Source: JBBREP01 sp036501845 (GTDB lineage: Bacteria > Actinomycetota > Acidimicrobiia > IMCC26256 > PALSA-610). From it: a stretch of 27,087 bases of DNA. The translations under genes and the position numbers were made by a program. Positions 6,112-14,062 of the stretch are shown here, one piece after another. The stretch is taken from the NCBI GenBank assembly GCA_036501845.1, contig DASXZO010000043.1, positions 1 through 27,087 on the forward strand, in the 5' to 3' direction. Every line of letters begins with the position of its first letter. Within the stretch, counting starts at the first letter, position 1. The notes beneath the pieces were generated by a model. That model ran no database searches, was not told where the DNA came from, and worked only from the letters and a program-made list of their open reading frames with translations.

Positions 6112-8628
6112 TCATCGAACCGCGATCGCATCAAGGATCGGGACGCGCGCGGCACGCCGGGCCGGGCGCCACGCAGCGAGTGCACCGGCCAACGACCCGA
6201 TCACGACGATCAGCACGAGGCGCGAGACCGGTAGCGAGAATTGGGCGCCCACGGTGCCGAGCGCCTCGAACACCGACCAGCCGATGAAGGTTCCCAGGCC
6301 CACGCCGAGCAGCGTGCCGAACGCGGCGACGATCAACGCCTCGATACGCAGCACCGAACGGGTCTGGCGCCGCGTCTGGCCGACCGCGCGCAGCAGCCCG
6401 ATCTCGCGCTGTCGCTCGTAGACCGACAGCGACAGCGTGTTGGCGATGCCGAGCAGCGCGATGACGATCGCGATCAACAGCAGCACGTACACGAGGTTGA
6501 GCAGGAGGCGCAGGCCGCTCGCCGCCGCGGTTGCGTACTGCGCCTGATCCTGCACCTCGCCGCCGTAGCGCTCCGCAATCGGCGTGATCGCTTCGCGTGC
6601 CGCGTCGGTGCTCACGCCCGGCCGATCCAGCACGAGCACCTCACGGTCCGTCGGTTGCGCGATGTGTGCGTTCGCAAGCGCGGTGGGCACCACCACGTCG
6701 CCGAGCAGGGCATTGCTGGCGTAGATGGCGCCAACTGTCGTCGGCACCGGCACGCCGTCGGAGAACTTCATCGCGATCGGTGTACCCACATGCCAGTGTT
6801 CGTCGCCGGCCTTGGTCTGCGACACGCCGATCTGGCTCGGGCCGAGCGCGCGGAGCGATCCGGAGCGGTCGGTGACGCGCACCACGCGCTCGATCGCGGC
6901 GACATCGGTGTTCGTGACGTTGGTGCTCTTGCCATCGACGAGCGCAGGGCCCTGGCCGACGCCGATCGCTTCGGACACCTGTGGGAGCGCGCCGATCTGG
7001 CCGACGACGCGCGGGCTGAGCTCGGCACCGCCGAACTGCGGTGTGCTGATCGCGAGATCGGCCGCGAACGGCGCCCGGACGTTCGCTTCGAGCGTCGACT
7101 CCAGAGACGTCACCACCACCGTGATCAGCGCGACCACCGCGGCGCCGACTACGAGTGCGGTCGCGGTCGAGGCGCTGCGACGCGGGTTGCGCTGCGCGTT
7201 GTCGACCGCGAACGCGGCCGGTGCGCCGCGCAGCCGCTCGAGCGCACGACCGAGCACGCGCGCCACAGGGGGCAGGGCCAGCGGTGCGAGGAGCAGCACG
7301 CCGACGATCAGCGCGAGGGCCGCCACCAGCGCAATCGCGGTCACGCCCGTCGCCCCGACGACGGCCGTGGCAACGCCCACGGCCAGGAGAGCGGCACCTG
7401 CGACCACGCGGCCGCGTCCGATCCCGCGCGGCTCGTGTGCGGTGTCGCGCAGTGCGGCCACCGGCGGGAGGCTCGCGGCGCGGCGGCTCGGAAGTTGTGC
7501 GGCCACGACCGTGACCAACACGCCGACGGCGAGGCCGATCACGATCGACGTCGGTCGAACCGTGAGGCCGCCGGAGGGCAGCGTGCTGAACAGCGACACG
7601 AGCAGTTCGGCCAAGCCGAGACCGCCGATCACGCCGACCACTGCAGAAACCGCGCCGGCGAGTGTCGCTTCGAGCGTGACCGAGCGACGAAGCTGGCGTC
7701 GCGACGCTCCGACCGCGCGCAGCAGTGCCAGCTCACGTGTTCGTTGCGCCACCACGATCGAGAACGTGTTGTTGATCGTGAGCGTGGCGACGATGAGCGC
7801 GATCACGGCGAATGCCACAAGGAACGATCGCAGCGCGTTGAGGAATGTCGAGTTGATGTCGGCGACGCGCTCTTGCGTGAGCTGCGTGCCGGTGATCGCC
7901 TGCACGCCGGGCGGGACTTGCGCCGCGATGCGATCACGCAAGGTCGCACTGGCGACACCTGGCTCGCCCTTCACGTAGATGCTCGTGACTTTGTTGGGTG
8001 AGCGGGTTACCAGTTGCTGCGCCGCCGGCAACGTGAACGCGGTCCAGGTCGCCGAACCGAGGCCGTCCGCCGTGCCAAATGTTGCGATGCCAACGATGTG
8101 CACGCGCACCGGATCGGGAACTTGCACGGTTGTCGTATCGCCCACGTGCAGGTCGCCAGCTTTGGCCGCGCCGCGATTGATCACGACCTCGGCGGGCGCG
8201 CGCGGCGCGCGGCCTGCCACGAGCCGGTACGGATTGAGCGCGGGGTCGTCGAGCCAGCTACCGGCTTGGCGCGGCGGCCCGTTGCCGCCGATGCCTTGGC
8301 CATTGGCGCCGAGCAGCGTGCCGTAGCCCACCACCTGGCCCTCGGCGTCGGCAACGCCGGGCACCGCGCGCACGCGAGTGAGCAGCGACTCGTTGATCAG
8401 GCCGACATCGGAATCGGGCGCGCCGCCCTTTTTCACCTCGGTCGCATTGCGGACGACCACATCGGTCTGGGCCGACGCGTCGGTGAACAGGGTGTTGAAG
8501 TTGTGGCGCAGCGTGTCGCCCACCACGAGCGTGCCACTGAGGAACGCGACGCCGAGCGCGACGGCCACGCAGATGCTGGCAAGCCGCCGCCGGCGGCCCC
8601 ATGCGGATGCGAGGGTGAGGCGGATCAC
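6112..8628 (-). CDS. ABC transporter permease, FtsX/MacB family (two FtsX domains)
   Basis: The 838-aa protein has an N-terminal membrane anchor (about 17-37), a large extracytoplasmic domain (40-260), a first FtsX domain (about 265-385, with QRTRELALLRAVGASRRQ), two hydrophobic segments (405-455), another anchor at about 488-510, a second extracytoplasmic domain (515-700) and a second FtsX domain (about 705-830, with ERQREIGLLRAVGQTRRQ). This duplicated layout is typical of mechanotransmitting permeases that export or extract lipids, peptides or antimicrobials, or control envelope enzymes. The start is a GTG one base after the ATPase stop, with GGGAG 6 nt upstream; the longer frame reaching 8733 is out-of-frame ATPase sequence. 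The specific substrate cannot be read from the sequence. Confidence 0.92.
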   Translation of the reverse strand: MIRLTLASAWGRRRRLASICVAVALGVAFLSGTLVVGDTLRHNFNTLFTDASAQTDVVVRNATEVKKGGAPDSDVGLINESLLTRVRAVPGVADAEGQVVGYGTLLGANGQGIGGNGPPRQAGSWLDDPALNPYRLVAGRAPRAPAEVVINRGAAKAGDLHVGDTTTVQVPDPVRVHIVGIATFGTADGLGSATWTAFTLPAAQQLVTRSPNKVTSIYVKGEPGVASATLRDRIAAQVPPGVQAITGTQLTQERVADINSTFLNALRSFLVAFAVIALIVATLTINNTFSIVVAQRTRELALLRAVGASRRQLRRSVTLEATLAGAVSAVVGVIGGLGLAELLVSLFSTLPSGGLTVRPTSIVIGLAVGVLVTVVAAQLPSRRAASLPPVAALRDTAHEPRGIGRGRVVAGAALLAVGVATAVVGATGVTAIALVAALALIVGVLLLAPLALPPVARVLGRALERLRGAPAAFAVDNAQRNPRRSASTATALVVGAAVVALITVVVTSLESTLEANVRAPFAADLAISTPQFGGAELSPRVVGQIGALPQVSEAIGVGQGPALVDGKSTNVTNTDVAAIERVVRVTDRSGSLRALGPSQIGVSQTKAGDEHWHVGTPIAMKFSDGVPVPTTVGAIYASNALLGDVVVPTALANAHIAQPTDREVLVLDRPGVSTDAAREAITPIAERYGGEVQDQAQYATAAASGLRLLLNLVYVLLLIAIVIALLGIANTLSLSVYERQREIGLLRAVGQTRRQTRSVLRIEALIVAAFGTLLGVGLGTFIGWSVFEALGTVGAQFSLPVSRLVLIVVIGSLAGALAAWRPARRAARVPILDAIAVR

Positions 8629-8629
8629 G

Positions 8630-9394
8630 TCAGCTCCCGAATGCGCGCATGCGGTCGAGCACGCGGTCGGCGGTGGGCGCGGCCATCTCGTCGACGACTC
8701 GTCCGTCCGACAGGAACACGACGCGGTCGGCATGCGCAGCGGCTGCCGCGTCGTGGGTGACCATCACGATGGTCTCGCCGAGCACATCGACGGCGCGTCG
8801 GAGGAAGCCGAGCACTTCTCCGCTCGCGTGCGAGTCGAGGTTGCCCGTGGGCTCGTCGGCGAAGATCACCGCGGGCCGAGTGATGAGCGCGCGGGCGACC
8901 GCCACACGTTGCTGTTCGCCGCCCGAGAGCTCCGACGGGCGATGGTCGAGCCGGTGCGCAAGACCCACTGTCGACACGACCTCGTCGAACCACGTGGGGT
9001 CCGGCGCGCGGCCCGCGAGTGTGCACGGCAGTGCGATGTTGTCGCGGGCGCTCAGCGTGGGCACGAGGTTGAAGGCTTGGAACACGAAGCCGACGCGCTC
9101 GCGCCGCAGCACGGTGAGGTCGCGGTCGCGCAGCGTCGACAGCTCGTGGTCGGCGATGAAGGCCCGTCCGCTGCTGAGCGTGTCGAGCCCGGCCATGCAA
9201 TGGAGGAGCGTCGACTTCCCTGAGCCCGACGGGCCCATGATCGCCGTGAACGCGCCGCCGCTGATCGTGAGTGACACGTCGTCGAGAGCGCGCACGGCCG
9301 TGCTGCCGTCGCCGTAGTGCTTCACGGCGTGCTCGACGCGAGCCGCCGGTGCGACGAGCGTGCTGCTGGTGGTGAGCGTGGGGGATTCGGTCAT
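8630..9394 (-). CDS. ABC transporter ATP-binding protein (LolD/MacB type)
   Basis: The 254-aa ATPase has Walker A GPSGSGKST (54-62), Q-loop Gln106 in VFQAFNLVP, signature LSGGEQQR (156-163), Walker B VIFADEP (177-183) and switch His214. It matches the family that partners FtsX-type permeases. It is first in the leftward module and is joined to the permease gene by a 1-nt gap (TGA-C-GTG). The ATG at 9394 lacks a Shine-Dalgarno of its own. A three-codon ORF (ATG GAT CCA TGA, 9402-9391) precedes and overlaps it as ATGA, with GAGGG upstream, so initiation may depend on re-initiation. Confidence 0.94.
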   Translation of the reverse strand: MTESPTLTTSSTLVAPAARVEHAVKHYGDGSTAVRALDDVSLTISGGAFTAIMGPSGSGKSTLLHCMAGLDTLSSGRAFIADHELSTLRDRDLTVLRRERVGFVFQAFNLVPTLSARDNIALPCTLAGRAPDPTWFDEVVSTVGLAHRLDHRPSELSGGEQQRVAVARALITRPAVIFADEPTGNLDSHASGEVLGFLRRAVDVLGETIVMVTHDAAAAAHADRVVFLSDGRVVDEMAAPTADRVLDRMRAFGS

Positions 9395-9484
9395 GGATCC
9401 ATGGTGCGGGCCCTCGATCGCCGTGGCATCCGGCAGTTGTGGGCTTGCGCGCTCCTCCTGCCGCGGCAGCCCGGGTGTGCCGCC

Positions 9485-9500
9485 TACTGCGTGCGTAGTA
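9485..9500. promoter_or_regulatory. Imperfect dyad in the ABC/CPBP divergent region
   Basis: TACTGCGTGCGTAGTA is a 16-bp near-palindrome (outer arms TACT/AGTA, inner CG/CG) lying 17 bp before the CPBP start. It is the only clear symmetry in the 123-bp divergent region and could be an operator for one or both genes. No convincing -10/-35 pair was found. Confidence 0.25.
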
Positions 9501-9517
9501 CGTGCGAGGATGCGGCG

Positions 9518-10330
9518 ATGCTGCGCGAGGCGGTGAAGGAGGTCGCAGAGCAGGCCAACCAGGAGTCTGCCGTCGCGCTCGCGGCCGACCGGCGTGGTGC
9601 CGACCGGGCGACCGTGATCATCCTGCTCGTAGGCGCAGTGTCGCTGACGCTCGGACAGTTCCTGTCGCGCAATGGCATGTGGATCGTGAACGCGCTCGGC
9701 GATGTGGGGCTCGCGGGCTGGTCGCGCGATGTCGACCGGGCCTTCACCACGTCGCCACACGCGCAGTTCTGGATCTTGGTCGAGTGGGCGGCGCTCCAGG
9801 TGGCGGGCTACGTGCTGTTGCCGATGTGTGCGATCCGCTGGCTGCTGCACCAACGCGTGCGCGACTACGGATTGCGCGTGCGCGGGATCGGCAAGTTCGC
9901 GTCGCCCTACCTGCTGCTGTTCCTCGCCGCGTTCCCGTTCCTATTCGTGGCGTCGTACGCGACCACGTTCCAGTCGCGCTACCCGTTCTACGACCTCGCG
10001 CCGCACGAGGCGCTGTGGCCGTATCTGTGGTTGTGGTGGGGCTGCTACGCGCTGCAGTTCGTCGCGCTCGAGTTCTTCTTCCGCGGTTACCTCGTGCACG
10101 GACTCGTGCCGCGGTTCGGCTTCATGGCCGTGTTCGTGATGGCGCTGCCGTACAACATGCTCCACTACGGCAAGCCCATGCCCGAGGCCTTGGCTGCGAT
10201 TGTGGGAGGCGTGGTGCTCGGCGTGCTTGCCATCCGCACGCGCTCGATCTGGTGGGGCGCGGCGCTGCACATCTCGATCGCGGGCACGATCGACGTGCTC
10301 TCGCTGTGGCACAAGGGCATCTTGTTCTGA
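9518..10330 (+). CDS. CPBP-family intramembrane protein (Rce1/Abi-like)
   Basis: The 270-aa protein has about six hydrophobic segments from residue 32 on. It carries the CPBP motifs in order: LEFFFRG (184-190, equivalent to EExxxR), YNMLH (212-216) and a C-terminal ALHISIA (249-255, equivalent to HxxxN). Family members are intramembrane endopeptidases linked to CAAX processing or bacteriocin self-immunity. Here the first glutamate of EExxxR is Leu184 and the asparagine of the last motif is Ala255, so peptidase activity is doubtful; Glu185, Arg189, His216 and His251 remain. The start ATG at 9518 has GAGGA 7 nt upstream, preferred over the longer frame from 9317 that overlaps the ATPase gene. 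It is divergent from the ABC-kinase-regulator module and may share its regulation. Confidence 0.82.
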   Translation: MLREAVKEVAEQANQESAVALAADRRGADRATVIILLVGAVSLTLGQFLSRNGMWIVNALGDVGLAGWSRDVDRAFTTSPHAQFWILVEWAALQVAGYVLLPMCAIRWLLHQRVRDYGLRVRGIGKFASPYLLLFLAAFPFLFVASYATTFQSRYPFYDLAPHEALWPYLWLWWGCYALQFVALEFFFRGYLVHGLVPRFGFMAVFVMALPYNMLHYGKPMPEALAAIVGGVVLGVLAIRTRSIWWGAALHISIAGTIDVLSLWHKGILF

Positions 10331-10364
10331 CGCGCCCCGCCCGGCCGCCCCGCCCCGGCGTCCC

Positions 10365-10402
10365 GGGTGCACCAGCCCCGCTGGAGCGGGCGTTTTGCAC
10401 CC
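10365..10402. terminator. Bidirectional hairpin between CPBP and P450 genes
   Basis: An outer stem GGGTGCA / TGCACCC (10365-10371 and 10396-10402) encloses an inner stem CCCGC-tgga-GCGGG followed by CGTTTT on the plus strand. It lies in the 85-bp gap between convergent genes and can end transcription from both sides, with a short T-run on the plus side. Confidence 0.6.
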
Positions 10403-10415
10403 AGAACGCTGGTGA

Positions 10416-11651
10416 TCAGATGTGGATCGGGAGCGTGTTCAAGCCACGGATCACGATGCGGCCGTTCCAGTCCGCCTCGCCGGATGCCAGCGCGAGATCG
10501 GGGAAGCGCCGGATCAGGCCGCCGATCGCTTCCTGGGCCTCGACGCGCGCGAGAGCGTTGCCGAGGCAGTGGTGGAAGCCACCGCCGAAGGTGAGGTGCT
10601 GGTTCGCGTCGGCGCGGCGCACGTCGAGCGCGTCAGCCGTCGGCCCGAACATCGCCGGATCGTGGTTGCCGGCACCGAGGCACGTCATGATCACCGCGCC
10701 GGCCTCGATGGTGTGGCCGTCGACGTCGATGTCGTCGATCACGATGCGGCGCGTGAACTGCACCGGGCCGTCGTAGCGGAGCAACTCGTCGACCGCGTTG
10801 GCGTCGAGCGAAGGGTCGTCGCGGAGTAGTGCGAGCTGCTCGGGATGCTTGAGCAGCGCGAGCACACCGTTGCCGATGAGATTCACCGTGGTCTCGTGAC
10901 CGGCGATGAACAGCAACGCGATCTGTGACACCAGCTCGTTGGTGCTGAGCCGGTCGCCGTTCTCCTCGGCTGCGATCAGCGCCGACGTGAGGTCGTCGGC
11001 GGGCTCGGAGCGCTTGGCCGCGATCACTTCTTCGAGGAAGGCGAAGATCTCGGTGCTCGCGTGCAGCGCGGCGAGGGTGTCCTCCTTGGTGATGATCGGG
11101 TCGAAGGTCTTCACCACCTGGCCCGACCACACCCGCAGGTCGTTGCGGTCGCGGCCTGCGGGAATGCCCATCATCTCGGAGATCACGATGAACGGAAGCG
11201 GGAACGCGAGGTCGCCAATCACGTCGGCGCCGCCGCCGCGTGTCGCCATGGCGTCGAGGTGGTCGACGACGATGGCGTGGATGCGCGGGCGCAGTTCTTC
11301 GATCGTGCGCGGCGTGAACACCTTGCTCACCAGCCGGCGCAGGCGGTGGTGGTCGGGCGGATCGCGGTCGAGCATCGACGCCGCGTAGCGCCCGCGGCGC
11401 TCCTCGATGATCGCCCGGATCTCCGGATCGATGTCGGCGGTGAGTGGCAGCGCCTGGTCTTCCTCGACCGAGAGACTTGGGTCGCGAAGTACGCGCACGA
11501 TGTCGGCGTGGCGGAACAGCGCCCACGGTCCGAGTGCGGTGCGATGAATCGGTTCGATGTCGCGCACACGCTTGTATTGCGAGTACGGATCGTCGAAGAA
11601 GCCCGGCTCGAAGGGGTTGAGCATGGCCGGCAGATAGCCGGTGTCGGTCAT
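10416..11651 (-). CDS. Cytochrome P450
   Basis: The 411-aa soluble bacterial P450 has the I-helix oxygen-binding motif AGHETT (250-255), the K-helix ELLR (289-292) and the heme loop FGGGFHHCLGNALAR (355-369) with Cys362 as thiolate ligand. DRDPPDHHRLRRLVSKVFTPR (96-115 region) is the usual C-helix segment. Length and motifs are complete, so it should be an active monooxygenase. No ferredoxin or ferredoxin reductase gene lies nearby, so redox partners must be elsewhere. The substrate is unknown. I chose the ATG at 11651, giving MTDTGYLPAM, because TACGCT lies 6 nt before it and the length matches the family. A TTG at 11711 would add 20 unlikely residues. Confidence 0.95.
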   Translation of the reverse strand: MTDTGYLPAMLNPFEPGFFDDPYSQYKRVRDIEPIHRTALGPWALFRHADIVRVLRDPSLSVEEDQALPLTADIDPEIRAIIEERRGRYAASMLDRDPPDHHRLRRLVSKVFTPRTIEELRPRIHAIVVDHLDAMATRGGGADVIGDLAFPLPFIVISEMMGIPAGRDRNDLRVWSGQVVKTFDPIITKEDTLAALHASTEIFAFLEEVIAAKRSEPADDLTSALIAAEENGDRLSTNELVSQIALLFIAGHETTVNLIGNGVLALLKHPEQLALLRDDPSLDANAVDELLRYDGPVQFTRRIVIDDIDVDGHTIEAGAVIMTCLGAGNHDPAMFGPTADALDVRRADANQHLTFGGGFHHCLGNALARVEAQEAIGGLIRRFPDLALASGEADWNGRIVIRGLNTLPIHI

Positions 11652-11657
11652 GCGCTC

Positions 11658-11663
11658 AGCGTA
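11658..11663 (-). promoter_or_regulatory. Putative -10 box for the P450 (leaderless)
   Basis: Minus-strand TACGCT, then GAGCGC, then the ATG at 11651. No Shine-Dalgarno is present, consistent with a leaderless transcript. Confidence 0.4.
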
Positions 11664-11725
11664 GGCCTGTGACGCCTCGAAATCGCCGGCCTCGGACCCG
11701 CCCGATATCAACCGATGAGAGAGGC

Positions 11726-12481
11726 ATGGAGCACAAGATCGTCGGTACCACGATGCCCGTCCTCGAGGTGAGTCTGGCTCCGGGCGAATCGGTTGTGGCC
11801 GAGGGCGGCGAGCTGTCGTGGATGACCGGCTCAGTCGACCTCCACACCGCGGCGTCGGGGAAGGCGGGCGGCAAGGGGATGCTCGGATCGCTGAAGCGCA
11901 GCATCGCCGGCGGCACGTTCTTCATGACCGAGTACACCGCGCAGGGTGGTCCGGGGATGGTCGCGTTCGCCACCAAGGTTCCCGGCCACATCAAGGAGAT
12001 CGATCTCGACGGCTCGCGCCAGTACATGGTGCACCGCCACGGTTATCTCTGCGGCACGCCCGACGTGGCGCTCGAGATCGGGTTCCAGCAGAAGTTGTCG
12101 GCGGGCTTCTTCGGCGGTGAGGGTTTCATCCTGCAACGAGTGTCGGGTACCGGCACTGGTTGGGTAGAGCTGGACGGCGAAGTCGTGGAGTACGACCTCG
12201 GACCGGGCGAGACGATGAAGGTGCACCCCGGCCATGTGGGACTCTTCGACGCGTCGATCTCGTTCGAGATCGAACGCGTGAAGGGCATCAAGAACATCAT
12301 GTTCGGCGCCGACTCGCTGTTCCTCGCCAAGCTCACCGGCCCGGGAACCGTGTTCCTGCAGACGATGCCGATCGCGAATCTCGCCGCCGCGATCGCGCCC
12401 TACTTGGGCAACGGTGACAGCGGTAACGGCGGCGGCACCAAGTTCTCGATCGGCGGCCTCAGCTTCGGCACCGACTCGTAG
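11726..12481 (+). CDS. AIM24 / TIGR00266 family protein
   Basis: The 251-aa protein is a beta-rich, glycine-rich member of the AIM24 family. It opens with MEHKIVGTTMPVLEVSLAPG and contains SWMTGSVDL, GGTFFMTEYTA, a central HRHGYLCG and a late GPGTVFLQTMP strand. These are characteristic of this family, named for a mitochondrial inner-membrane biogenesis protein in yeast. The bacterial role is unknown. No signal peptide is seen; a glycine/asparagine-rich linker (GNGDSGNGGGTK) precedes the C-terminus. GAGAGG lies 4 nt before the ATG, so I prefer 11726 to the longer frame from 11669. It stands alone on this strand and ends 4 bp before a large palindrome. Confidence 0.88.
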   Translation: MEHKIVGTTMPVLEVSLAPGESVVAEGGELSWMTGSVDLHTAASGKAGGKGMLGSLKRSIAGGTFFMTEYTAQGGPGMVAFATKVPGHIKEIDLDGSRQYMVHRHGYLCGTPDVALEIGFQQKLSAGFFGGEGFILQRVSGTGTGWVELDGEVVEYDLGPGETMKVHPGHVGLFDASISFEIERVKGIKNIMFGADSLFLAKLTGPGTVFLQTMPIANLAAAIAPYLGNGDSGNGGGTKFSIGGLSFGTDS

Positions 12482-12485
12482 CGCG

Positions 12486-12532
12486 CCGTGGTACTGGGTT
12501 TGTCGCTTCTGGCGACAAACCCAGTACCACGG
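12486..12532. repeat. Perfect 47-nt palindrome (21-bp arms, 5-nt loop)
   Basis: The left arm (12486-12506, beginning CCGTGGTACTGGGTTTG) and the right arm (12512-12532, ending CCCAGTACCACGG) are perfectly complementary around TTCTG. It fills most of the gap between two convergent genes, so it probably acts as a bidirectional terminator. It has no T-tract on either side, and its arms are longer and less GC-rich than needed for termination, so a dispersed palindromic repeat is another option. Confidence 0.75.
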
Positions 12533-12540
12533 ACGGTGGA

Positions 12541-12837
12541 TCACTCGGTGCGCAGGTGCGCCTCGACGGCCGCGACCTTCGTGTGCAGCGCGTCGGTGTG
12601 GCCCGGGCGGTGGTCGATCTTGATCACCACGCTCACACGCGGAGCGTCTTCTGCGACGCGCATCACGCACGCCTTCACGAGGCCCATCACCTCGTCCCAC
12701 TCGCCCTCGACGTTGGTGAACATCGCGTTCGTCTCGTTGGGCAGGCCGCTGTCGCGCACGAGCTTCACGGCCGCGGCGACGGACCCGCTCACCGAGTCGC
12801 CGGCACCGAGCGGACTGATGGAGAACGCAGCAATCAT
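12541..12837 (-). CDS. MTH1187-family thiamine-binding protein (DUF77)
   Basis: The 98-aa protein matches the small ferredoxin-fold MTH1187/YkoF-type family: MIAAFSISPLGAGDSVSG at the start, NAMFTNVEGEWDEVM in the middle, VSVVIKIDHRPGH near the end. Members bind thiamine or hydroxymethylpyrimidine-like ligands, and some are linked to transport or salvage. No thiamine gene is adjacent, so a role in thiamine supply is inference from the family. The start ATG at 12837 lacks a clear ribosome site. It is divergent from the methyltransferase gene with 57 bp between, and its stop is 8 bp from the palindrome. Confidence 0.87.
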   Translation of the reverse strand: MIAAFSISPLGAGDSVSGSVAAAVKLVRDSGLPNETNAMFTNVEGEWDEVMGLVKACVMRVAEDAPRVSVVIKIDHRPGHTDALHTKVAAVEAHLRTE

Positions 12838-12881
12838 GCGCCCATCGTCGCGCCGACCTGAGCGACACCGCGTCGCACCGT

Positions 12882-12887
12882 TAGCGT
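12882..12887 (+). promoter_or_regulatory. Putative -10 box for the methyltransferase (leaderless)
   Basis: TAGCGT is followed by 7 nt (CCGGGCG) and the ATG at 12895. No Shine-Dalgarno is present. Confidence 0.4.
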
Positions 12888-12894
12888 CCGGGCG

Positions 12895-13497
12895 ATGGCA
12901 GGAAACCGGTGGCTGGAACAGGTCGAGCGCAATCCCGACCATTCCGCCTGGTACATCGAACGGTTCCGATCGATGGAGCGCGCCGGTGACGACATCGTCG
13001 GTGAAGCGCGGCTGATCGACGCCATGGTGGCGCGTGGTTCGAGGGTGCTCGACGCCGGCTGCGGGCCGGGTCGGACTGGTGGCTACCTCGCTCGCCAGGG
13101 CCACTTCGTCGTGGGCGTCGACATCGATCCCGCGCTCATCGCCGCGGCGGAGGAGGACCACCCCGAAGCCACGTGGATTGTCGCCGACCTGTCGGAGTTC
13201 GACTTGTCTCGCGCTGGAATCACCGACGGCTTCGACATCGCCGTGTGTGCGGGCAACGTGATGACGTTCGTCGACCCGACGACCCGGCAGGCCGTGCTCG
13301 AACGCATCGCCGCGCACTTGCGCGCGAGCGGCCGCCTGGTGATCGGCTTCGGTGCCGGCCGCGACTATTCGTTCGACGACTTCTTCGCCGATGTCGACCA
13401 AGCCCATCTCCGGCCGGACTTCTTGTTCTCGACCTGGGACCTCCGTCCTTTCGACGATGCGTCCGACTTCCTCGTCGCCGTCCTGTCGCGGCATTAG
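12895..13497 (+). CDS. Class I SAM-dependent methyltransferase
   Basis: The 200-aa protein has the Rossmann methyltransferase fold: motif I VLDAGCGPGR (51-60), the acidic strand-2 motif VVGVDIDP (72-79), a DLSEFDL segment for adenine contact and FDIAVCAGNVMTFV as motif IV. The N-terminal NPDHSAWYIERFRSME is a conserved cap in related actinobacterial proteins. The methyl acceptor cannot be told. The start at 12895 fits the TAGCGT box 7 nt upstream. The next gene, a GNAT acetyltransferase, begins 103 bp downstream on the same strand; a shared transcript is possible. Confidence 0.9.
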   Translation: MAGNRWLEQVERNPDHSAWYIERFRSMERAGDDIVGEARLIDAMVARGSRVLDAGCGPGRTGGYLARQGHFVVGVDIDPALIAAAEEDHPEATWIVADLSEFDLSRAGITDGFDIAVCAGNVMTFVDPTTRQAVLERIAAHLRASGRLVIGFGAGRDYSFDDFFADVDQAHLRPDFLFSTWDLRPFDDASDFLVAVLSRH

Positions 13498-13600
13498 ACG
13501 CAGGAACTCTCTCGCGCATCGGCCGCACAGGTTGAGTGGTGCCGTGGGCGCAATATGTCGACGAAAAGAACCACTCGATGCATCTACCGTCCCGGCGATC

Positions 13601-14023
13601 GTGAACATCCGGCCCGCGACGCGTGGCGACATCGATGCGGTCCTCGCGTTCTGGCGCGTGGCGACCACGGTGGAGTCGTCCACCGACGACCCGGGCGGCA
13701 TCGCGGCCTTGCTCGACTTCGACGCCGAGGCGTTGCTGGTGGCCGTCGCCGCCGACGGTGAGGTCGTCGGCACAGTGATCGGCGGGTGGGACGGTTGGCG
13801 CGGGACGATGTACCGGCTCGCGGTGCATCCACGAGAACGTCGGCAGGGGATCGCCTCGCTGCTCGTTGCAGAGGCCGAGCGGCGCCTCGTCACGCGCGGC
13901 GCGCGCCGCCTCCACCTCATCGTCGTCGAAGACGAGCCCGACGCGGCGGGGTTCTGGCGAGCGATGGGCTACGCGCCCACTGAGCAGACGCGCTTCGTGA
14001 AGACGCTTTCCCACGGCCGGTAG
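13601..14023 (+). CDS. GNAT-family N-acetyltransferase
   Basis: The 140-aa protein follows the GNAT plan: N-terminal MNIRPATRGDIDAVLAFW, a central strand with VAAADGEVVGTVIGG, motif A YRLAVHPRERRQGIASLL (71-88, with the R-R-Q-G-I-A acetyl-CoA loop) and C-terminal GFWRAMGY. This resembles the ribosomal-protein or small-amine acetyltransferase groups, but the acceptor is unknown. The start is taken as GTG 13601 because homologs usually begin at (M)xIRPAT. The longer open frame back to 13352 overlaps the methyltransferase. No strong ribosome site is visible; TACCGT lies 10 nt upstream. Confidence 0.85.
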   Translation: MNIRPATRGDIDAVLAFWRVATTVESSTDDPGGIAALLDFDAEALLVAVAADGEVVGTVIGGWDGWRGTMYRLAVHPRERRQGIASLLVAEAERRLVTRGARRLHLIVVEDEPDAAGFWRAMGYAPTEQTRFVKTLSHGR

Positions 14024-14062
14024 GGTCGCCGGAGCCAATCTGCCCGGGGGGACAATCGAACG

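Noticed and set aside
6241..8001. 586-codon plus-strand frame opposite the permease
   Set aside because: It is antisense to a full FtsX-type permease with both domains intact.
11652..11711. TTG start at 11711 adding 20 residues to the P450
   Set aside because: The extension is not P450-like, and the ATG at 11651 has a leaderless promoter box and gives the usual N-terminus.
12486..12532. tRNA or structured ncRNA at the long palindrome
   Set aside because: It is a single uninterrupted hairpin with no cloverleaf, anticodon arm or conserved T-loop bases.
13533..13577. GAGTGGT and ACCACTC arms before the GNAT gene
   Set aside because: The arms are only 7 bp and about 30 nt apart, with no promoter or terminator feature in support.
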